Below are positions 58,033-64,000 of a stretch of 64,000 bases of DNA, in pieces. The DNA lies in assembly GCA_013398275.1 (NCBI GenBank), contig VZSE01015207.1, forward strand, positions 1 to 64,000. Reading direction: 5' to 3'. The stretch's first letter is position 1. Each line of letters starts with the position of its first letter. The stretch comes from Promerops cafer (lineage: Eukaryota; Chordata; Aves; Passeriformes; Nectariniidae). A program made the position numbers and the translations under genes. The notes beneath the pieces were generated by a model. It was not told where the DNA came from, ran no database searches, and saw only the letters and a program-made list of their open reading frames with translations.

Positions 58033-58082
58033 CTCAGCTCAGCTCAGCTCAGCCCAGCTCAGCTCAGCTCAGCTCAGCTCAG
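58033..58082. repeat. (CTCAG)n pentanucleotide array, 10 units
   Basis: There are ten pentamers, nine CTCAG and one CCCAG at 58053-58057. The array contains repeated AGCT palindromes and reads GAGCT on the reverse strand. Confidence 0.97.
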
Positions 58083-58284
58083 CCGTGTTTGTAATTTCAG
58101 CTCAGTGGATCTCTGGATTTGATGTTTCGACTCACTGCGCCCAGGCCACAGAATCAATATGAATTATCAGTAATTTTCCAGGGGTGGATAAATGTCATTG
58201 TGATGTGGAACTAATCCTTGCCTTGTCCTTGCCTGCTGGGCAAGCAGTGTTTGTTTTAGTCCTCAGAGGTCCCAGTGATGTGCT
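58083..58284. other. Short non-coding spacer
   Basis: I see nothing recognisable in it. Confidence 0.5.
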
Positions 58285-58635
58285 GCTCCTCGGCGGCTCC
58301 GGGCGCTCCTGAGGAGGTGACACAGACGGTGGCACTGTCCCTAAATGCTTGTAGAGACCTGCCGCGGCAGGGCAAGGGCCTTGCCGTGTCACCGGGGCTC
58401 ACAGCCTCAAAGCAGAGGTTGCCACGTGGTGATGTTCGATTTGTCCCGCAGCTGGCTCTCGTGTCCCCAGGGGACAGCTGGGCGCTCCGGCCTCTGCCTG
58501 CCTCGGTACCCCGGGGGAGCTGAGCCGGCTCGGCAGGGCGGGGAGCTCTGCGGAGGGAGGCAGGAGGGGCCGATCCTCTCGGCCAGGGTGGAGCCCGGGG
58601 CTGTGCAGGTCTCAGATCCCGGCGGATGCTCCAGC
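58285..58635. other. CpG-rich patch, candidate CpG island
   Basis: By eye about 26 CpG dinucleotides occur in roughly 350 bp ('cctcggcggctccgggcgct', 'gagctgagccggctcggcag', 'ccgatcctctcggcc'). Open frames exist on both strands with no recognised domain. A promoter for an unseen transcript is possible but no TATA box or known first exon is visible. Confidence 0.5.
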
Positions 58636-59944
58636 CCTGCTCCCTGGAGCAGCCTCCCCTGCAGCACACGGCAGCACGCAGTAACAGCTTCAGGAGCCAG
58701 CTGATACTGAAGGACTGAGGGGATATCTAACCTGAAACTGGGGTTCAACTACACCAGACTGCTTATTAAAAATGAGTGGATTCATCTGATAAGGATCATA
58801 TTCCTTGTGCTGTGATGCAGCAGTAGAAACAAGTCTGCTGTCTTCTGGCCTGCTCTTTTCTCCATATGGTCACTCCTCTGTTTCTGTGAACTGAAAATAC
58901 ACTCGTTTTGCTTTTTCACTCAACTTTTCTCTTTATTGATTCCTCTTCAGACAGAAAGTCTGAAGTTTGGAGGCTTTCAATCAAGAAAGGAAACAGGTTA
59001 GTGAGAGCAGCTCCTTAGTGATCCTTGGCCCCAGACTCCACGGAAATTCCCCTTCCCAGCTGCTTTAGGTGCACCTGTACTCTTCAGGTCCACTTATCCT
59101 TTTTCTTTCGTCCACCTTTCATCCTGATGGACATTTCAGTTTGGAGCCTCTGGGCTGGGGCCATGTCCTGTATTGCTGCTGGCCCCATGAAGGAACAGGC
59201 TCAGGAGTTGTCACTGCTCCTGTTTACGGGGCCATCCCAGCCACAGGCAGAGCCATGGGCTGAGGAAACCCTGCCCTGCTGTGACTGAAATACAAAATAT
59301 GGGCTTTGCCACAGCAACATCTTAGCTGCACTTTATCATCCCTGTCCCAGCTCAGTCTGCAAAAGCAAAGTGATGGGCAGATGTAGAAGATACCAAGTTC
59401 CAGTAGCATTTCCTCACAGAAATTTATGGCTCTGCTATCTTTGTCCCATTTTGATGGAACATTTTGCAAGATCACGGTTAATATCATTTTGTAGGTGTTC
59501 TGGCCAATCAGAACAGTACAAGCTTCAGCGTTGTGCTGCTGAAGTGACAGTAAGGGAAAGGAAATATTTCTCCAGAGGTGAAAACTGTTTAAATCTCAGA
59601 TTTCTATGCTTTTGTAATATGAATTTCTCATTGATTAAACATTCCCAGTCCTACCCAGGCTGATTCCTGACTGTCACCGGTCTGCAATCACAATTCACAC
59701 AACACTTTGTCCTTGCTCTACTCACATCCCTCAGGCTGGAAGATGTGCTACACGGTCTGCAGAGTCTGCAGATGGAAATGAGCCGGGGTGCCTTGGGCTG
59801 TGCCCTGTGCCCTGTGCCCTGTGCTCTGTCAGCAGGGCACTGGCACAGCTGGTACCTGCTGAGTCGTGGCACTGCTCCTGGCGCTGCCACGCAGAGGCTC
59901 TGCTGTGGAGCACCCGTGGTGAGCACTGGCAATCAACTCGTGGA
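58636..59944. other. Single-copy non-coding DNA
   Basis: A CCCTGTG triplicate run lies near 59802-59823 ('gtgccctgtgccctgtgcc'). No gene is recognised. Confidence 0.5.
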
Positions 59945-60098
59945 GTAGAATCCCAGAATCATTTGGGTTGGAAAAGCCCTCTGAGGCCATCGAGTCCAAC
60001 TGTTGCCCCAGCCCCGCCAAGGCCACCACTGACCCCTGTCCCCAAGTGCCACATGCACATGGCTGTTAAATCCTTCCAGGGATGGGGACTCCGCCTCC
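59945..60098 (-). mobile_element. CR1 LINE 3' end fragment
   Basis: Reverse CR1 with 'gaatcccagaatcatttggg', 'ttggaaaagccctctgaggc', 'catcgagtccaactgttgcc', 'ccaagtgccacatgcacatg' and 'gttaaatccttccagggatg'. This is the 'aaaagccgtgtagatgtggc' subfamily seen at 9833 and 42772. Confidence 0.94.
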
Positions 60099-61439
60099 TC
60101 TTGCTCCTTTTTTTTAACCTTTCCATTTTGCTCCTTTCCGAGGGAGATGTTGTGGCTGAGTCTTTTGCCTGGGCACTCCCTTCATAGGTATTGTGGGTGT
60201 CTGTTCCTAGTAGAAATGGTGCAACAAATCCAAATTATGTGCAGCACTGCATCAACTCTGGGCTGGAGCAGGAGCTTGCTTTTGTTTCTTCCATTGCTTT
60301 TTGATTTTTTAATTTGTTTTGGTGAGATGAAATGTAGAAAGAAGAAAGTGATCCTAAAGGAATTATGACTCATGGAGATTAGATAAATAAGACAACTACA
60401 AAAGCCATGCTAAAAAGCAGTTTTGCATACAAGTCCTAAAAACTGTCTGGTGGTTTGTAATTCCATCATGTGAAGGCAAAGCTGTTTCTGAAACAAAGAT
60501 TTGGGTAATAAGTATGCACTTGAATTTTAGTTAAGAAAATAATATGTCCTGAGGGTACATATTCTTGCAGTCATTTCGCATGCATGCCGTGTTCCTCCAG
60601 AGACGAGGAACTGCTGTTATGTGACAGCTGACTCCATAAACTGGGAAAATTAATAAGAGGATGTTCCTGGAGCATGAGCTTTATTGCGAGGCCAGGCTGC
60701 TCGGCCGAGGGGGACGCCGGAGGAGCCGGGGCCAGAGGTGTGCCCGGATCCGAGGGACGCTGGATGAGCCCCCCAGTGCACAGCCAGCGCCCACCAAGCA
60801 TGTGGGGTAGCAAAACTGGGGCTTTGATAGAAGGGAGAATGATGGCTCCTCAGGGAAATCACAAAAGCAATTTGTTCACCAGTTTTGTTGCTGAGCTTCT
60901 GTCCAAAAAAAAAAAAAAAAAAATTTGAGCTCTGCTTAGCAAATGCTCTTGTTATTCCAGTAATGGTTTTTGTGGGAATTGAACAAAAACCAAGGACAGG
61001 AGTTAAATGGCAACTTGAGAGCTGGTGGTTATTGCCTCAGTAGGGAAAGGGGTCTCGGGTGACCCTTTTCCTTGGGAAAACTCCGCTGCTGGCTGTGTTT
61101 GATCCATGGCTGAATAAAACATCATTTGGATTAACTGAAATTAATTGAAGCACAAATCTCCCCCCAGGACCCCCGGTCTGTGGGACCTGTTGGAGGGTGC
61201 TGCCAAGGCTGGGCACTGCCCTGGTCCAGGAGGAGGCAGAGCAACAAGGTGCAGGCTGTGGGACCCTCCCCTGGCACGTGGGAAGGCCGGGAGCAGGGTC
61301 ATGTCCCAGGGGCCCCACGGGGACCTCGAGCAGAGGCACAGACCTACGGGGAGCCTGTGAGGGGACTCAGCCCCGGCACTGCTCTGGACACAGGGGACAC
61401 CGTCTGCCCACCCTGGCTCAGCACTGGAGCTTGGGTGGC
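60099..61439. other. Single-copy non-coding DNA
   Basis: A short CpG-rich patch lies at 60690-60760 ('ggacgccggaggagccgggg'), and a 19-base poly-A run at about 60905-60922. No gene is recognised. Confidence 0.5.
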
Positions 61440-61920
61440 ACCAGATGGGGAGCACGGCCGCGAACTGGGCTGGCCCCGGAGCCCTGGGCTGTGCCCGCCC
61501 AGTGCCACCGGCGAGCTGACCAGGTGGGCAGAGCTGGGCACCAGCCTAGGAAACAGCGTTGCAGAGACGCCCAGCTGCGGGTTATGTCTGAGCCTTTTCT
61601 GCCGGAGCGCCTGGACACGAGGATCTGCTGCGGCAGGAAAATCACTACATTTCCATGCCCGCGGCTGCAGCCCCTCCGGAGGGCCGAGCCCCATCGCTCC
61701 CGGGTGCCGCTGCACTGCAGGTGGGGCGGAACGTCCTGCCCGCGGGGAAAGGCTGCGCTGGAGGGAGGAGCACTGGTACAAAACCAGCCCGGGTCCTCAG
61801 GAAAGCCATTGCCAAAGGCGGGCGCTGCTGGCCTGAGTCTGCCGTTACCAGCAGGGCACAGGGTTAATGACCAGCGGCCCTGAGCGAGTGCAGCTCTCTA
61901 AGCGGCTCCCCGGCCCCGTG
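61440..61920. other. CpG-rich patch, candidate CpG island
   Basis: This is the longest CpG-dense patch in the window: by eye about 35 CpG dinucleotides in roughly 480 bp ('cacggccgcgaactgggc', 'ctccggagggccgagcccca', 'tgcccgcggggaaaggctgc'). Several open frames cross it on both strands (for example 61180-61836 and 61197-61883 plus) and none resembles a known protein. It is a candidate promoter island for a gene outside or poorly visible here. Confidence 0.55.
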
Positions 61921-61948
61921 GGCAGGGGAAACACCTTGTGCCTGGGAC

Positions 61949-61994
61949 AGAGAGGAGAGGAGAGGGGAGGAGAGGAGAGGAGAGGAGAGGAGAG
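61949..61994. repeat. (GGAGA)n pentanucleotide array, first block
   Basis: The purine-only run of AGAGG pentamers contains one GGGGAGG interruption. A second, shorter block lies at 62165-62193. Confidence 0.95.
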
Positions 61995-62162
61995 CTTTCC
62001 ACACTTATTTTTCTTATCTGACATGAAGTAAAACTCATAACTTTCCCTACTACTCCTCAGGGCAATTTTTCTCCCTGGTTTCAGCCTTTCTAACGCAGCA
62101 GGGACAGAAGGAGTCTCCAGATGAGCACTGCTCCCATGTTCAGGTCACCTCTGACCCTCTCC

Positions 62163-62163
62163 N
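62163..62163. other. Ambiguous base (N)
   Basis: The only non-ACGT base in the window, directly before the second GGAGA block. It marks an unresolved position, probably caused by the low-complexity purine tract. Confidence 0.99.
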
Positions 62164-62164
62164 A

Positions 62165-62193
62165 GGAGTGGAGAGGAGAGGAGAGGAGAGGAG
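62165..62193. repeat. (GGAGA)n pentanucleotide array, second block
   Basis: Five to six AGGAG pentamers follow the ambiguous base, about 170 bp after a similar block. Either two independent arrays or one array split by inserted sequence. Confidence 0.93.
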
Positions 62194-63189
62194 GTGGGGG
62201 AGTTCTGACTCCAGATTAGCTTGTGTTGAGTTACCAAGTGAGCAGGAAATATTTCTTCTCCTTTTGCCCAAAGTGGGACGTGCCTTATGCTCTGGAGAGC
62301 ACTTTCCTGCGTTGTACAGAGCAGCAGAGGGGCACTGGGTCCTTGCCCCAGGTTTGCTCCCATGCTTTTACACCTTTTCCCTTTCTCCACTGCTCTCAGC
62401 TGCTCTGCAGCTCCAGGTTGTCTGGCATTTAGAGCAGGCCAGATGTGTTGTCTTTGTTCTCTTCATTACCCTGCAGCTGGCAGGGAGTGGGAGACCTTGT
62501 CCCCTGAAGTGATGGACAAAACAGGCACTAACTCTGTGTCCTCTTGGTGTGGAGAGCAGAACCCTAGAAGGCCCATTTCCTGGAGCACTTGACTCCTCTT
62601 CGGGTGATCTTCTGAGTCTTTATTGAATTCTGATTCTGATTATCAAAGAGAAGAATCCGTGGTAGGCTTACATAAACAGGTTGCCCGCTCTTGGCTCTGT
62701 GTGCTCACTGCTGTGCACACCACAGACACTTCAGGGATGTGAGAGGTGTCTCAGGCCTGTCTCTGCATGTCTAGGCCTGAATGTTTAAAAAATAGATTTA
62801 CATACGTTAAGCTGTTCACTGTTTCAAATACAAATACATTTAGCCATAAAATTAAAGTGGCCACTAAATATCCTGATGGATTTGGGAACGTTCTGTCCAG
62901 ATTTCTAACACTTCTCACAGTACCAAAGCCCACTGTGCTTCCAACCCAGGGCTCAGTAATGCCTTTGACACCCGAGGAATTTTCAGCCCTATGGAGGAAA
63001 GGAAAATACAGGATAATCCCTGCATGGAGTAGTGATGGGAATACAGAGAATCATGATGGCAACTGCTGCAGCTTTAATGAGAGCCAGGACAGGAAGGATG
63101 GGGTGGAACAGGACAGGAGGGAGCCTGGAGAGCTGCAGGTTCTGCACAGGAGGGAGAGACTTGGCACCACCTTCACCGCTCCCTGGGTG
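62194..63189. other. Single-copy non-coding DNA
   Basis: No recognised gene or repeat. The 276-codon open frame starting at 62746 continues through the following array; its unique part shows no known domain. Confidence 0.5.
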
Positions 63190-63483
63190 CTGGGGGTGCC
63201 TCCTGAGGGGCTGGGGGTGCCTCCTGGGGGGCTGGGGGTGCCTCCTGATGGGCTGGGGGTGCCTCCTGATGGCCTGGGGGTGCCACCTGTGGGGCTGGGT
63301 GTGCCACCTGTGGGGCTGGGTATGCCTCTTGTGGGGCTGGGGGTGCCACCTGTGGGGCTGGGTGTGCCTCCTGGGGGGCTGGGTGTGCCTCTTGTGGGGC
63401 TGGGGGTGCCTCCTGTGGGGCTGGGTGTGCCTCCTGTGGGGCTGGGTGCCCCTCCCAGGGTGCTGGGTGCCCCCTCTGTTCCC
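63190..63483. repeat. 21-bp G-rich minisatellite, 14 copies in strict register
   Basis: Units start 'ctgggggtgc' or 'ctgggtgtgc' every 21 bp from 63190 to 63463 with no register change. Runs of three to six G recur throughout the plus strand. The unit is a multiple of three, so frames on both strands stay open and produce a seven-residue peptide repeat by default. Confidence 0.97.
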
Positions 63484-63624
63484 TGTGGGCAGCCACAGAA
63501 CCACTATTTTTTAACTGAATTTCATTTTTCCCCACTAGCAACAACTTTTAATTGTATTGTGGATTTATGTGGCTGATTTTATAGCTGACACTATGCCAAG
63601 GACCAGCTAGGCAGCCACAGAGTG
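63484..63624. other. Short non-coding spacer
   Basis: AT-rich, with nothing recognisable. Confidence 0.5.
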
Positions 63625-63705
63625 GCATAGAATCATGGAATCCAGGGTGGGAAGGGACCCCAAGGACCGTCTGGTCCAACCTGTCTTGGCCCAAGCACCC
63701 TTCCC
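63625..63705 (-). mobile_element. CR1-like 3' end fragment
   Basis: The reverse sequence begins 'catagaatcatggaatccag', then 'ggtgggaagggaccccaagg' and 'accgtctggtccaacctgtc', which matches the end of a CR1-type element. After about 63705 the match to CR1 families I know becomes weak; the following 100 bp may belong to the same element. Confidence 0.7.
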
Positions 63706-64000
63706 AAGCTGCATCTGAAAAGGCCCAAATCCAAAAGCATTTCCCAGCCTGTTGATGACTGTTTTGGAATGGCCTGCTCCAGCTGATGGAGCTCTGTAAT
63801 GGATGTCCAAAGGGAGTTTGGGATGTCCTCTCTGAGCCCGTGGTTATGACCCAGGACGGTGAGCAGCGTTCCTTTCTCCTGCGATGCAGACCACAGCCTA
63901 AACCCAAGGGGCTCCTGGGGGTAACGTCCCCAGGGTGACAGCACCTGCCTGGCTGCTGGATTTGTCAGTGTGAGGGTGGTGCTCTTTGGCTGGTCACCCG
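63706..64000. other. Non-coding DNA at the window edge
   Basis: This may include the 5' part of the CR1-like copy to its left. No gene is recognised. Confidence 0.45.

Noticed and set aside
62746..63576. 276-codon plus-strand open frame
   Set aside because: Much of its length comes from the 21-bp G-rich array, and the unique part shows no known domain.
1..64000. Search for tRNA, rRNA and known small RNA genes
   Set aside because: No B-box-like GGTTCGAATCC, no rRNA landmark and no convincing cloverleaf was seen by eye; a tRNAscan-SE and Infernal run would settle it.

Overview
The window reads as vertebrate nuclear DNA from a bird, most likely a songbird (passerine). The main evidence is more than twenty copies of chicken-repeat-1 (CR1) LINE 3' ends, on both strands. 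They carry the diagnostic block in which 'gaggccctggcacaggt' is followed by 'ggacagtgggaggtgtccct' and then an ATTCTATG-type tail. Several copies share an almost identical core of a type I associate with passerines; the order-level call is inference. There is no bacterial gene organisation, no operon, no ribosome-binding-site pattern and no recognisable protein family. I found no protein-coding gene, tRNA, rRNA or known structural RNA that I can defend. The window is best described as intergenic or intronic DNA.

Layout. 1-5.5 kb: one long CR1 copy (398-748), a clean 38-bp minisatellite (1092-1304), and an unusually long but unrecognised minus-strand open frame (2995-4206). 5.5-20 kb: single-copy DNA with short tandem duplications, a 51-bp minisatellite (8920-9213), a 60-bp duplication (12818-12961), an 18-bp array (13328-13417), a two-length 27/22-bp mosaic array (15558-15893), a CCATTT hexamer array (18598-18686) and small CR1 tails. 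20-38 kb: older and younger CR1 pieces in long AT-moderate DNA, including segments that look like conserved non-coding elements. 38-44 kb: a dense repeat cluster, with a 37-bp minisatellite between CR1-like pieces, an ATTCT/GTTCT/GTTCC pentamer staircase at a CR1 tail, a 17-bp array, a large CR1 copy and a strict 18-bp array. 45-56 kb: an opposed pair of CR1 copies, more minus-strand CR1 copies and a CpG-rich patch near 54.0-54.3 kb. 56-64 kb: short arrays (12-bp, CTCAG, GGAGA), two more CpG-rich patches (58.28-58.63 and 61.44-61.92 kb), one ambiguous base at 62163 and a strict 21-bp G-rich array (63190-63483).

The most notable general property is the density of independent minisatellites, about ten in 64 kb with ten or so different unit lengths. 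Many are free of stop codons in several frames, so long apparent open frames overlap them without implying genes. I see no convincing new biological system. The best leads are the unexplained 403-codon open frame, the phase-shifting pentamer array, the mosaic 27/22 array, the CpG-rich patches and the AT-rich blocks that may be regulatory.
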